This document shows, in pieces, positions 34,874 through 43,742 of a DNA stretch of 54,227 bases. The position numbers and the translations under genes were made by a program. Each line of letters begins with the position of its first letter. Within the stretch, counting starts at the first letter, position 1. The DNA comes from Pseudomonadales bacterium (GTDB taxonomy: Bacteria > Pseudomonadota > Gammaproteobacteria > Pseudomonadales > Azotimanducaceae): NCBI GenBank assembly GCA_016779565.1, contig JADHNJ010000014.1, positions 1-54,227 of the forward strand, given 5' to 3'. Below the pieces are notes generated by a model. That model was not told the DNA's origin, did no database searches, and was given only the letters and a program-made list of their open reading frames with translations.

Positions 34874-35929
34874 CTACGCGCTCCGCCTTGCACGAACCGC
34901 TTGCGCCAAGGCCTCAAGCGCCACTTCCGTTGCCGCCCAGTCAATACAAGGGTCGGTAATGCTCTGACCGTACCTGAGATCAGCTTTATCAACCACATCT
35001 TGCCGACCAGCTTCAAGATTGGATTCGATCATAACCCCGAAAATATCTGAGTTCCCTCGACTGACTTGGGTAGCGATATCGGTAATGACATCCACCTGTC
35101 TCGCCGGGACTTTTCTGCTATTGGCATGACTGGCATCGATCATAATTCTGGCCTCGAGCCCCGACTTTTTGAGCAGCTCAGCCGCATCTTGTACAGAGAA
35201 CATATCGTAATTCGCTCGTTTGCCACCCCGCAAAATGATATGGCAGTCCGGGTTGCCTGCGGTTTGAAAGATCGCCGAGCGGCCTTTTTTAGTCACTGAC
35301 AAAAAGTGATGCGAGTTCGATGCTGATCGAATCGCATCAACGGCGACCTGCGTATCGCCGTCAGTGGCATTTTTAAACCCAACCGGACAGGATAACCCTG
35401 AAGCCAACTCACGATGGGTTTGGCTCTCGGTCGTACGAGCCCCAATGGCGCCCCAGGAAACGAGGTCAGCGAGGTATTGTGGGCTGATCAAATCTAAATA
35501 TTCCGTGCCTGCGGGCAAGCCCATCTCAGACAATTGCAGCAGTAGCCCTCTCGCGAGACTCAAACCCTTATTAATCTGAAAGGTACCATCTAATTCTGGA
35601 TCGTTAATCAATCCCTTCCAACCTACGATGGTTCTCGGCTTTTCGAAGTAGACCCGCATTACGATACAAAGATCATCGACGAGGCTATCAGCGATCACCT
35701 TCAATCGCTGGCCATAATCGAGCGCGGCATCAGGGTCGTGAATCGAACAGGGACCCACTACAACGACCAATCGATCATCAACGCCCTTTAACACGTTGTG
35801 AATATCGGTGCGCGCTTTAGTCACCGTCTGTTGGGCAATACCCGAGGCCGGAATGCTCGCGATTAGCGCCTCGGGATCGAGCAACTCGGTAATGGACTGG
35901 ATACGGACATCATCCGTGTTTGACGACAT
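34874..35929 (-). CDS. aroG: 3-deoxy-7-phosphoheptulonate synthase (DAHP synthase, class I)
   Basis: A 351-residue enzyme that joins phosphoenolpyruvate and erythrose 4-phosphate in the first step of the shikimate pathway, in the cytoplasm. The family signatures are VVVVGPCSIHDPDAALDYG, RVYFEKPRTIVGWKGLINDP, GARTTESQTHRELASGLSCPVGFKN split across its middle, and IMIDASHANS. The AroF/AroG/AroH type is usually feedback-controlled by an aromatic amino acid; which one cannot be read here. No other aro gene is near. It diverges from a PepSY-type protein over about 240 bases. Confidence 0.93.
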   Translation of the reverse strand: MSSNTDDVRIQSITELLDPEALIASIPASGIAQQTVTKARTDIHNVLKGVDDRLVVVVGPCSIHDPDAALDYGQRLKVIADSLVDDLCIVMRVYFEKPRTIVGWKGLINDPELDGTFQINKGLSLARGLLLQLSEMGLPAGTEYLDLISPQYLADLVSWGAIGARTTESQTHRELASGLSCPVGFKNATDGDTQVAVDAIRSASNSHHFLSVTKKGRSAIFQTAGNPDCHIILRGGKRANYDMFSVQDAAELLKKSGLEARIMIDASHANSRKVPARQVDVITDIATQVSRGNSDIFGVMIESNLEAGRQDVVDKADLRYGQSITDPCIDWAATEVALEALAQAVRARRSA

Positions 35930-36166
35930 TCATTCACCTTCAAGTATTGAGCCTTCTTTGAGGCCGCGAATCTTAACATAGCCTCTACTATGAAATCACA
36001 TGAAGGTGACTGGCGCACAATCTTCAATAACCGATGACTTGATCCACTCATGGGATCCCTACGCTCTGCCCCACCAGCGCTTCATTCTGGCGTACCAAGC
36101 CTCAGGTAACTAGGATCTCAGCACCACTTGAGTAATAATTGGCAAAATCCAGTTAGAAGCTGAGCT

Positions 36167-36703
36167 ATGCGTGCCCTGATTATCAAACTGCACCTTATGA
36201 TTGCTGCATTTTTTGCGCCTGTTCTGCTCATGGTGGCATTGTCCGGTGGACTCTATCTTTTTGGTCAAAAAGGTCAAACGGAGCGAACGGCTCTCGAGCT
36301 ACCCTCGGAGCTAACGCTGAGCGAGTTAACGCCCACACCCGAAGAGGCGGTGTCAAATCTGCTTCAAACAATCGACCCTGACTTTGATTTCGAGTATCTC
36401 AAGGTGAGCGGTGATCTGCTTATTACCCGACCCACCTCTAATACCTATTACGAAATCAATCGCTCACGCGGTGACTTGACCGTCACCAAAGTAGACCCAG
36501 ACTGGATCAAAGCGCTCGTGGAATTACATAAGGGGCATGGACCAACATCATTCAAGCAGTTTCAAAAGATCATGGCCTTCGGTCTCCTGTTCATTGTGTT
36601 ATCCGGGCTTTGGTTGGGACTTACCGCCAAAAACTTAAGGAATAACACCCTCCTGACCAGTTTCTCTGGATTGATCGTGTTTTTAATCCTGGCTTTCTTT
36701 TAG
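36167..36703 (+). CDS. PepSY-associated membrane protein
   Basis: A 178-residue protein starting with KLHLMIAAFFAPVLLMVALSGGLYLFG, the first helix of PepSY-TM proteins. A periplasmic PepSY-like domain follows (EEAVSNLLQTIDPDFDFEYLKVSG ... YYEINRSRGDLTVTKVDP). The HKGHG segment leads into two more helices (MAFGLLFIVLSGLWLGLTA and LLTSFSGLIVFLILAFF). It is much shorter than PepSY-TM iron-uptake or flavodoxin-like proteins and resembles small stand-alone members of unknown role. Confidence 0.78.
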   Translation: MRALIIKLHLMIAAFFAPVLLMVALSGGLYLFGQKGQTERTALELPSELTLSELTPTPEEAVSNLLQTIDPDFDFEYLKVSGDLLITRPTSNTYYEINRSRGDLTVTKVDPDWIKALVELHKGHGPTSFKQFQKIMAFGLLFIVLSGLWLGLTAKNLRNNTLLTSFSGLIVFLILAFF

Positions 36704-36752
36704 CGGACAAACTAACACCTGACCCACCCAACCTCGCGTGTCCAAAATCTGC

Positions 36753-36775
36753 GGGTGATCGCCTGTTGATCACCC
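36753..36775. terminator. Perfect 8-bp inverted repeat between convergent genes
   Basis: GGGTGATC and GATCACCC flank a 7-nt loop, about 50 bases after the PepSY-type gene and 38 before the end of the convergent ABM gene. It can serve both directions. No T-run is present. Confidence 0.5.
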
Positions 36776-36812
36776 ACTCAGCCGGCTAAAGCGGAGGGCT
36801 ACCTAGCTCTGC

Positions 36813-37118
36813 TTAGCGGCCAGGCGGCGCCACTTCCGTAGCTTCATAAAATGTTGCCGTTACAGACTTCGGTGGGTAAGCCGCCATTGCGGCTTGAAAA
36901 CTAGCCATATGTGGCGCACTAAAATGGGCGACTAGCGCATCCATTGTTGACCACTTCTCTGTGATCCTTAAAACATCTGCGTTGTTCAACTCCACCGAAA
37001 AGGTATAGTCCTCGCAACCTGCCTCCGCTCGGCTAGCAGTCTCCATATCTGCGATGGCAGACTGCATTTTCGCGATATGCTCCGCTGTAGACTCGATCAC
37101 GGCATTAACAACAATCAT
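36813..37118 (-). CDS. ABM-domain protein (putative quinol monooxygenase type)
   Basis: A 101-residue protein with the ABM fold: IVVNAVIESTAEHIAKM, ASRAEAGCEDYTFSVEL, then VLRITEKWSTMDALVAHFSAPHM. It is shorter than the member at 33452 and closer to the YgiN type. Its position next to the Rieske oxygenase operon may mean a role in quinone or aromatic metabolism, but this is only positional. Confidence 0.82.
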   Translation of the reverse strand: MIVVNAVIESTAEHIAKMQSAIADMETASRAEAGCEDYTFSVELNNADVLRITEKWSTMDALVAHFSAPHMASFQAAMAAYPPKSVTATFYEATEVAPPGR

Positions 37119-37424
37119 AGCTGCTCCTCTAATTTGGCCTCAAAATTTGGACACGGGTTGGGGCCAAACATCCAAGACCCACGTGTTAGCCATGCCGCTG
37201 TTACTCAACGCGCAGCAGGTTTCGACAACATAGCATTGAATGACCCTCCTGGTGCACACCTAAATGACGCAGAGGGGGTGAGCCCATGGGGTTCTTTGGC
37301 CGTGCCAAGAAATCGCGGGCACGTTTGCCACGAGCCCCTCTCAGCGCGCTAAACCCCAGACAAGGCGTTGCCGGTCTGGCGCTTCGGTGGGAAAGGCTCA
37401 TGGAGCAAGCTGCCCGGCGCCTAC
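37119..37424. other. Intergenic stretch downstream of the Rieske operon
   Basis: About 300 bases with no supported gene; short frames on both strands lack any motif. It lies 3' of the Rieske oxygenase gene and 5' of the ABM gene, so it may hold the ABM promoter. Confidence 0.35.
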
Positions 37425-38816
37425 CTAATCTTGATCACCGCTGTTGAGGTACCCGTCTAACGTTTGATGATAATTTCGAATACGGGCTTCTTGATAATTC
37501 GCTAAAGTTTGGCCTGGCTTCATTGATGCATTCATTCCAACCCATTGTCGGTGGAAGTTTTCGGTATCTTGGTCCAGAACTTTGGCTAAAGGAAAATTGG
37601 GCACCAATTCGTAACTATCCTCGATACCCAACTTTATGGGTTCAGCTGGTGCGGGCCTAGACTGGCCATCGGGGCACGGCTGCAACAACATGATTTCATG
37701 AATACAGGTCCCGAGCCCGGTCGGTCGAAAACGATAAATAAGGGGTATCTGGATTCCCGGGAAAAAACACGCATTCGGAAACAGGTGGTATTCAATAGAG
37801 TCGAGCATAATACTCGTACTGACTTCGCTCAGATCCTTGCCAAATCGTTTTCCCATTAGCTCACGCTGGTTCAAAGCATGCTGTTCACGCGCTGACTGTC
37901 CTTCTGGCAACGGGTCTTGATAACCGAGCAACCGATAAATTTCAGCCTGAGTTTGATCGAGATTAGGGTTTCCTGTGGCAACGGTCTGCAAGAATCGAGT
38001 CACCGTTGGCCCAAAAATATCGTATTGCGTGTTCGCCCAACTTGATGTGTAAATCACTTCTGGATGCGTCGCCAACACATGAAAGGCTTCTAGAAACCCT
38101 TCCATACACATCTTCCAGTTTCCCGGTAGCGTTTTATGGGTGTGAACGGCGACAAACCGATCTTCCAGCCCCCAATCCTTAAAATGTTCTGGCAGCACGC
38201 CCAAATCATCTGCGAGCGGCCGACAATTACGATCAAAATTGACAAACACAAACCCTGCCCAAACATCGCACGGCAACTCATCAAGCCCAAAATGTTCGTC
38301 TTCGATATGGGGAAAGTCCCAACGACAAGGAATTTCGTTAAGAGATCCATCTAGAGCCCAAGCCATCCCATGAAACGGACAACGGATGAATTGCTTACCC
38401 GACCCTTGACTACCAGGATCCGTCAATGCCATACCGCGATGTGGGCAAGCATTCACAAATGCACGGATCACCCCTTGTTCGTCACGCACAATCAAGGCGC
38501 TGTAGGGCCCAATATCGTAAGTATAAAAATCGCCTGGTTTTGGAATGTGTTCTTCCCGACAGGCCCATTGCCACACCTTTGGCCAAAGTTCCTTCATTTC
38601 TCGATCGTAAAAAGCCTGGCTGGTATAGCGCGAAAAAGGCAAATCGTTATCGCCTAGGAACCGATCGCTGGCAATCAACAGTGCGGGATCTTTGCTATTC
38701 GATGGCTCGGATCGAAGCAAATCTTGGGTTGACGGACCCGGGCACCGTGCCTCGCCGGGTGATAAGGTTTTATCTGCTGGCGCCGTTAACGCCGTCATCA
38801 TTTTCTTAATGCTCAT
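37425..38816 (-). CDS. Rieske non-heme iron oxygenase, alpha subunit
   Basis: A 463-residue ring-hydroxylating-oxygenase-type protein in the usual order. The N-terminal Rieske cluster has ACPHRG (C124, H126) and CPFHG (C146, H149). The C-terminal catalytic domain begins NWKMCMEGFLEAFHVLATHPE, with iron histidines H246 and H251. It should use electrons from a separate reductase to insert oxygen into an aromatic or quaternary amine-type substrate. Three ATGs are possible; the chosen one has GGGGCAGG just upstream, and the longest start (38861) adds 15 residues. It follows the reverse-order Rieske protein on the same strand, with about 180 bases between. Confidence 0.88.
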   Translation of the reverse strand: MSIKKMMTALTAPADKTLSPGEARCPGPSTQDLLRSEPSNSKDPALLIASDRFLGDNDLPFSRYTSQAFYDREMKELWPKVWQWACREEHIPKPGDFYTYDIGPYSALIVRDEQGVIRAFVNACPHRGMALTDPGSQGSGKQFIRCPFHGMAWALDGSLNEIPCRWDFPHIEDEHFGLDELPCDVWAGFVFVNFDRNCRPLADDLGVLPEHFKDWGLEDRFVAVHTHKTLPGNWKMCMEGFLEAFHVLATHPEVIYTSSWANTQYDIFGPTVTRFLQTVATGNPNLDQTQAEIYRLLGYQDPLPEGQSAREQHALNQRELMGKRFGKDLSEVSTSIMLDSIEYHLFPNACFFPGIQIPLIYRFRPTGLGTCIHEIMLLQPCPDGQSRPAPAEPIKLGIEDSYELVPNFPLAKVLDQDTENFHRQWVGMNASMKPGQTLANYQEARIRNYHQTLDGYLNSGDQD

Positions 38817-38994
38817 GACCTGCCCCATAGACACCGCGAGAATCTGCTTTTGATTGTGCACGGATTAGCTTGAATCCTGCAACTTAAATCCTGTCACAAG
38901 CAACATTGGGTTGTTAGGTAAAAGCGTTTTTTTGACGACAACTGCTGTGGCTACCTCATCGTTCCGAGGCATACCGCTTTCCACAAATCGCCCG

Positions 38995-39810
38995 CTAACC
39001 TTGGGCGATCACACGACCATCTATCACTTCAATAGAGGGCGGGTCTGCTAACCGACAGGACGGTTGGTTCAAACATTCGCCGGACCGCACATCGAATTGA
39101 TAGCCATGCCAAGGACAGGTGACAACATTTTCAACCGCAGCAGCATGTTTTAAAGAGCCTAGCATATGCGGGCAAAGTAAGGTGTAGGCATACCATCGAT
39201 CATCCTCCATCCCCAATCGCCAAGGCCGACCTGCCCAATCGAAATCGTGCGGAAGCCTCTGGGCAATTTCCGCCACCGATCCAAGATCTACTGCGACAGG
39301 GTCCGCTTGCCTAGCTAGGGTTTGTGCATCTAGGGCCGCTTGTCGGCCAAGCATCATGCCCTCGTCTTCATCATAGAGTTGCTTGTACAGCTTGCGATAC
39401 GCATGCCCAACCCGATCTTTATGGTCTTCCTGGATCAACGGTACAAAAAAATCTGCTTGAATTTCGATATCGCGCTCACCGAATTCAAAAACGTGCGTCC
39501 AAATTTCGCTGCCGACATTAGGCCCATCTAAGGTGCTCGAAATCCATCTCCGGTGCGCTCGATCGAGCGTTAACTGCAGGGTATAGCTGTTTGTTTCTGA
39601 GCGTCTATTCGCCAGCGCTGGCGTCAAAGTTGCTCGCCAGCCCCATGGACCTGCGTCGATAAGATCGATTTCGGCAAAGGCGTCTGAGTGCAAATGCGGC
39701 AGGTGTGCCCAATCCAGTGCATTCTCATACATCCTTTCGAGACTCACAGCCATCCGTCGCCGATAGCTACCAACCCATTGGCTCTGAACCGAGATAGGCT
39801 TGGATGTCAT
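38995..39810 (-). CDS. Rieske oxygenase with reversed domain order
   Basis: A 271-residue protein whose domains are in the opposite order to normal alpha subunits. Residues 1-165 look like the catalytic domain: YENALDWAHLPHLH gives the family's N30, D33, H36 and H41, and the end DEDEGMMLGRQAAL resembles the segment holding the third, acidic ligand. The Rieske cluster is at the C-terminus: CPH (C213, H215) and CPWHG (C232, H235). Both halves are complete in their metal ligands. It is 40 bases from the lipoprotein gene and in the same operon as a normal Rieske oxygenase. The substrate is unknown; a subunit role beside its neighbour is possible. Confidence 0.8.
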   Translation of the reverse strand: MTSKPISVQSQWVGSYRRRMAVSLERMYENALDWAHLPHLHSDAFAEIDLIDAGPWGWRATLTPALANRRSETNSYTLQLTLDRAHRRWISSTLDGPNVGSEIWTHVFEFGERDIEIQADFFVPLIQEDHKDRVGHAYRKLYKQLYDEDEGMMLGRQAALDAQTLARQADPVAVDLGSVAEIAQRLPHDFDWAGRPWRLGMEDDRWYAYTLLCPHMLGSLKHAAAVENVVTCPWHGYQFDVRSGECLNQPSCRLADPPSIEVIDGRVIAQG

Positions 39811-39849
39811 TACGAGCCCTCGCGATTTGGCCCGATCACAGCAAACGCC

Positions 39850-40302
39850 TTAGAGGCTTTGGGCTGGCGTTGGCTTAAGCCTGAACAAATAGGTTTCTTC
39901 GACATTTTCATTTCTCGGCCGGTTACCGTATTTTGATTCCCAAGCTTGAGCAAATCGCTCGAACACCGCTGCCTGTGTGACCCGCTCCGCTTGAAAGAGA
40001 TAAATACTGCCCTCGCTCTGTAATCGAACCGCTGGGTCATTTTCGATATGCTCAACCCACGTCGCGTAATTATCCCCAGCAAAAACATGCAGGTCGCCGT
40101 CTACCAAAACCGTCCAAAGGTTAACCGAATAGGGGCTATCCCCTTGCGTTTCTAGCTGAATAATTTCGTCCGCGACGACCGCGTCCCAGGATGAAGGCGT
40201 CGGTTTTACCGCCCCGGTCAGCGCACCGCTGGCCAGCGGTATCTGTTCAGCACACCCCGCCAGCCCAAGCGCACTGAACATCACCAAAAATATTAGCCTC
40301 AT
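39850..40302 (-). CDS. Lipoprotein with a split-barrel-like domain
   Basis: A 150-residue product starting MRLIFLVMFSALGLAGC, a clear lipoprotein signal with the lipobox LAGC, so it is probably membrane-anchored in the periplasm. The mature part (YSVNLWTVLVDGDLHVFAGD, then WVEHIENDPAVRLQ and YLFQAERV) resembles the flavin-reductase/pyridoxamine-oxidase-like split barrel (compare DUF2255), but no flavin residues can be proven. GAGGGG lies 8 nt before the chosen ATG, ruling out the longer frame. It lies between the amidohydrolase and the reversed Rieske gene, all on one strand. Confidence 0.72.
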   Translation of the reverse strand: MRLIFLVMFSALGLAGCAEQIPLASGALTGAVKPTPSSWDAVVADEIIQLETQGDSPYSVNLWTVLVDGDLHVFAGDNYATWVEHIENDPAVRLQSEGSIYLFQAERVTQAAVFERFAQAWESKYGNRPRNENVEETYLFRLKPTPAQSL

Positions 40303-40381
40303 GCTAACCCCTCGATTAAACAAACCGCCAATCACACCTCACCATGACCGATTCAGGTCCAGCCGCGCCACGCACCTGATG

Positions 40382-42118
40382 CTAGCTTGATTGCGCCGCG
40401 TTCCTATCGGCTTTAACCCAATCAGAGCGCCGAACAAGTTTGCCAGGCAGGGCGCCAGTATGGGTGCCATTCTCAAAAATCACTTCGCCCGCCTTGATCG
40501 TCATCTCATAGCCCTTGGCTTTTTGCACCAATCTTCGCCCACCTGCAGGCAAATCAAAGACTGCCTCTGGTCGGTACAACCGAAGCGCCTCAAAGTCGAT
40601 GACATTGAGGTCAGCGATCATGCCAACCTTTATAAGCCCGCGATCAAACATGCCAAAGGCCTCGGCAGTGCTGGCTGTTAACGCATTGACCAAGAACTCC
40701 AAGCTCATCTTGTCACCCCGAGTTCGGTCCCGTCCCCAATGGGTTAAGATGAATGTCGGCATGCCGGCATCGGCAATCACACCGCAATGGGCGCCGCCGT
40801 CACTTAGGCCAAATAGCACATTAGGATGCTCCAAAAGTTTTTTCTGAGCATCCAGGGAATACTGCTGATATCCACCGAGCGGCTGATAAAACAATTCCTT
40901 ACCATCGTTTGCAACTAAGAGGTCGTACATTACTTCAAGCGGCGCTTGACCCTGAGCCTTGGCGATACCTGCAATGCTCTCCTCGATCGTGGGTTCATAG
41001 TTGGGCACTTCACCTAAGGGAAACACCATCGACATCAGATTATCTAAATCTTGCATCGGCCCAGAACGAATGACGCTGGTTTCTGACAATAGCTGTCTCT
41101 TTATTTCAGGCTGTCTTAACGCTGATACCAGATCCTCATGGGACAAATCTGCGAGTGACTCACGCCAGGTTGGATGCCCAACAAAGGCATGAAAACTCGA
41201 CTGTAAACCGTGTAAAACCCCCGTAGGACGTCCTGCAGCCTGAGGTCTAATTTCGTGTCCCTCAAGGCGCGCCTGCTCTGCAAGGTTGTACATTTTATTA
41301 TTCTGGTAAGCCGGCGCAGTGGTGGCAATCAAAGTGACGCCCAGTCCTGTCTCCGCCTGAAACGCTTTGACCCACGCCCACTCTTCATCATCTCCGAGAT
41401 GATCAGACACCAATTCAAAGACGGCGTTGGGCAAGCCTTTCATCCCTAAACCCAAGGCGAGCATCTCGTCTCGACCGGAGAAAGTGCCAGGCATGTACTC
41501 ACCATGCACGTCTTTGTGAAGCAACGTTTTCGAGCTGGAAAACCCTAACGCGCCGGCAGCAACGCCTTCTCGTACGAGAGCTGCCATCTGCTCGACCTCA
41601 TCAGCGCTTGGCGCATAATCTTGATTGCACCGTTCTCCCATTACATAGGCGCGAACCGCCCCGTGAGGCACCTGCGTTGCAACATCAATCGCCCTCGGAA
41701 AGGCCTCTAAAGCATCAAGATATTCAGGGAAGCTCTCCCATTGCCAATCAATTCCCTCTGACAAAGCTGCACCAGGGATATCCTCAACGCCTTCCATCAG
41801 CTCAATCAAAAACGCACGATCACTTGGCTTTACCGGTGCAAAGCCTACGCCGCAATTACCCATCACAACAGTGGTAACGCCATGCCAGCTCGAAGGCGCT
41901 AACAATGGATCCCAAGTAGCTTGCCCATCGTAGTGGGTGTGGATATCCACCCAACCGGGCGTGACCAGTTTGCCTGCAGCGTCGATTTCCCGCGCGCAGG
42001 GGCCATCAATGGCACCGATTTTGGCGATTTTTCCCGCCTCTATGGCGATGTCTGCAACATAACGGTCGCCACCTGACCCATCGATCACGGTGCCATTCCT
42101 AATAATTAAATCGTACAT
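40382..42118 (-). CDS. N-acyl-D-amino-acid deacylase-type amidohydrolase
   Basis: A 578-residue member of amidohydrolase family 3. It starts MYDLIIRNGTVIDGSGG, with the metal motif DIHTHYDGQATWDP, then HGVTTVVMGNCGVGFAPV and the late aspartate in LSDGGAHCG. The C-terminal strand (GEVIFENGTHTGALPGKLVR) closes the small beta domain. D-aminoacylases remove acyl groups from D-amino acids; related members act on other N-acyl compounds. No signal peptide is seen. It is the first gene of the operon that continues with the lipoprotein and both Rieske oxygenases. Confidence 0.88.
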   Translation of the reverse strand: MYDLIIRNGTVIDGSGGDRYVADIAIEAGKIAKIGAIDGPCAREIDAAGKLVTPGWVDIHTHYDGQATWDPLLAPSSWHGVTTVVMGNCGVGFAPVKPSDRAFLIELMEGVEDIPGAALSEGIDWQWESFPEYLDALEAFPRAIDVATQVPHGAVRAYVMGERCNQDYAPSADEVEQMAALVREGVAAGALGFSSSKTLLHKDVHGEYMPGTFSGRDEMLALGLGMKGLPNAVFELVSDHLGDDEEWAWVKAFQAETGLGVTLIATTAPAYQNNKMYNLAEQARLEGHEIRPQAAGRPTGVLHGLQSSFHAFVGHPTWRESLADLSHEDLVSALRQPEIKRQLLSETSVIRSGPMQDLDNLMSMVFPLGEVPNYEPTIEESIAGIAKAQGQAPLEVMYDLLVANDGKELFYQPLGGYQQYSLDAQKKLLEHPNVLFGLSDGGAHCGVIADAGMPTFILTHWGRDRTRGDKMSLEFLVNALTASTAEAFGMFDRGLIKVGMIADLNVIDFEALRLYRPEAVFDLPAGGRRLVQKAKGYEMTIKAGEVIFENGTHTGALPGKLVRRSDWVKADRNAAQSS

Positions 42119-42183
42119 GGGACAAATCCTATTTCGTGAATGCTTAACCTATCAAGTTTTTAGCTCAAGGTCAGCGTTGTTAG

Positions 42184-42360
42184 AGCAAATCGCCCCGATC
42201 AACCAACAAAAGCCGCACTAAAGACCTTGAGGCGCCTGCAGACCAAAAATCACCTCAGGTCGCGGCCGCCATTGAACGCGCGGCGGCCATTGCCAAACAA
42301 GCCAAAGCAGCGCATCTGACGCAGGGCACCAAGCGTTATCCTCCAAAGGCAGAATTATGA
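42184..42360 (+). pseudogene. Possible 3' remnant of an alanine/lysine-rich protein gene
   Basis: A 58-codon frame opens directly after a TAG (42181-42183) and ends in TGA. It has no start codon of the ATG, GTG or TTG type. The product contains VAAAIERAAAIAKQAKAA followed by TQGTKRYPPKAEL, with GC-rich third positions as in real genes. Such Ala-Lys tails occur at the ends of several proteins, for example RnfC, but I cannot assign a parent. A decayed gene end is the simplest reading. Confidence 0.35.
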
Positions 42361-42628
42361 TTCATTTTGAAGCCGTATCATGGGTCGAAAGCAGCGACAT
42401 CAAACTGTAAACTTACCCGCGACTAACGGCTTTACGATGAGTTTTAACAAAGTCAGCCTCAGCAACCCTTATCATAGCGGGCTCTGGAAAATCTATGCAT
42501 CACATTCGTTTGTTGTCCGTCAGGAAACCGCTTCAGGCCCACCGGTTGTCGTGCGTAGGCTCATCGGCGACATTTCAAGCAGTTGTTTTATCTCTTATCT
42601 TGGCGAACCAACAGCGTTTAGTGCCGTC

Positions 42629-43546
42629 ATGAGACAGACGTCACGCCCCTCCAGCAGCCAAGCGCCCGGACAGAAATCCGAGTTTGGTATCTTGTTGCCT
42701 TGGTTATCTGCCTTGGTGATAGGGCTATTGAGTGGCTCAACGCTGGCTAGCGAGACGCGTTTCGAATTCAGGATGCATGGTGTTTTACTGGGCGAGGTTA
42801 CCTTTCATCAAACACAGTCGGGTGCAGACTTTCGTAACTCGAATGATCAGCTATGGATATCTGGCAACACCCGAGGCCCGGCTTACTGGTTTAAACACTA
42901 CCGGGCCACATTTCATTCAACGATCGCTTCAGGGGACAAAGTCCATTATCGCGTCGACGCAGTTGATGGCGGTGAGACCGAAATCCGTGACATCGAATAC
43001 TACCCAAAAACAAACCAAGCCCCCCAAGTGAGAGCCTTTTTGGATCGCACGCAAGCTACGCCGCTAACGCCAGTGGCTCACCTCGATAGCGGTCGCATCG
43101 ATCCCTTAGCGACCCTTAAAAAGATACACACCAGAATCAATGTCGCACAATCTTGTGACGGAAATTACCGTGTTTACGATGGTAAGCGGCGCTATACAGT
43201 CCGTAGCCACCAGCTGGTGGCGCCGCTCGATACCTTCGCAGCACCCGAACATGAAGCAGACGCAGAGTCGTCACCCAACCCTCTACGACTTGCTTGTCAA
43301 ATTACCCTCGAGCTACCAACCCCTGAATCTGAACCAGGCTTGCAGACCGAGGCCCCCAACGATATCGCTGCGGCTCGCGCCACCGGCGTCGGATTTTGGC
43401 CCTTTAAGAAGCAACAGCAAAGTATGACAATCTACTTCATAAAACAGCCTGGCGATGCGCTGTTTCACTTTCACGCATTCAACATTGCTTCTCCCTTTGG
43501 CACCATTAAGGGCAGACAAGCACCCCAGCTCCCAGCGAGCAGCTAA
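42629..43546 (+). CDS. Exported DUF3108-like protein
   Basis: A 305-residue protein with a hydrophobic N-terminal helix (LLPWLSALVIGLLSGSTLASE), probably a signal peptide. The mature part fits DUF3108: RFEFRMHGVLLGEVTFHQ near the start, then ISGNTRGPAYWFKHYRATFHSTI and the later YRVYDGKRRYTVR. These proteins are predicted beta-rich and periplasmic; the function is unknown. The frame is open upstream to 42380, but that part looks non-coding, so I start at the ATG just before the signal peptide. No good ribosome site is visible. Confidence 0.75.
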   Translation: MRQTSRPSSSQAPGQKSEFGILLPWLSALVIGLLSGSTLASETRFEFRMHGVLLGEVTFHQTQSGADFRNSNDQLWISGNTRGPAYWFKHYRATFHSTIASGDKVHYRVDAVDGGETEIRDIEYYPKTNQAPQVRAFLDRTQATPLTPVAHLDSGRIDPLATLKKIHTRINVAQSCDGNYRVYDGKRRYTVRSHQLVAPLDTFAAPEHEADAESSPNPLRLACQITLELPTPESEPGLQTEAPNDIAAARATGVGFWPFKKQQQSMTIYFIKQPGDALFHFHAFNIASPFGTIKGRQAPQLPASS

Positions 43547-43555
43547 CCGGTTTAA

Positions 43556-43571
43556 CAGACGTACGTGTCTG
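43556..43571 (+). terminator. Short inverted repeat after the DUF3108-like gene
   Basis: CAGAC and GTCTG pair over the 6-nt loop GTACGT, 9 bases after the stop codon. A short GGTTT follows. Weak but well placed. Confidence 0.35.
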
Positions 43572-43742
43572 GTTTCAAGGATTTGCGCAACCTTTGCTTG
43601 ATTGGCATTGGCTCAGCTGCGGGCAGTAACGTCTAGCACCTTTCGATCTATCGAAGCGTTTAGATGGGTCCAGCCCAAATTAACAAACTGCTAGAAGGTT
43701 GGGATTCGAGGCGTGCTAAGCATCGCTTCAAATACGATCTCA

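Noticed and set aside
42380..42628. N-terminal extension of the DUF3108-like protein
   Set aside because: It would place 83 residues without features before a good signal peptide.
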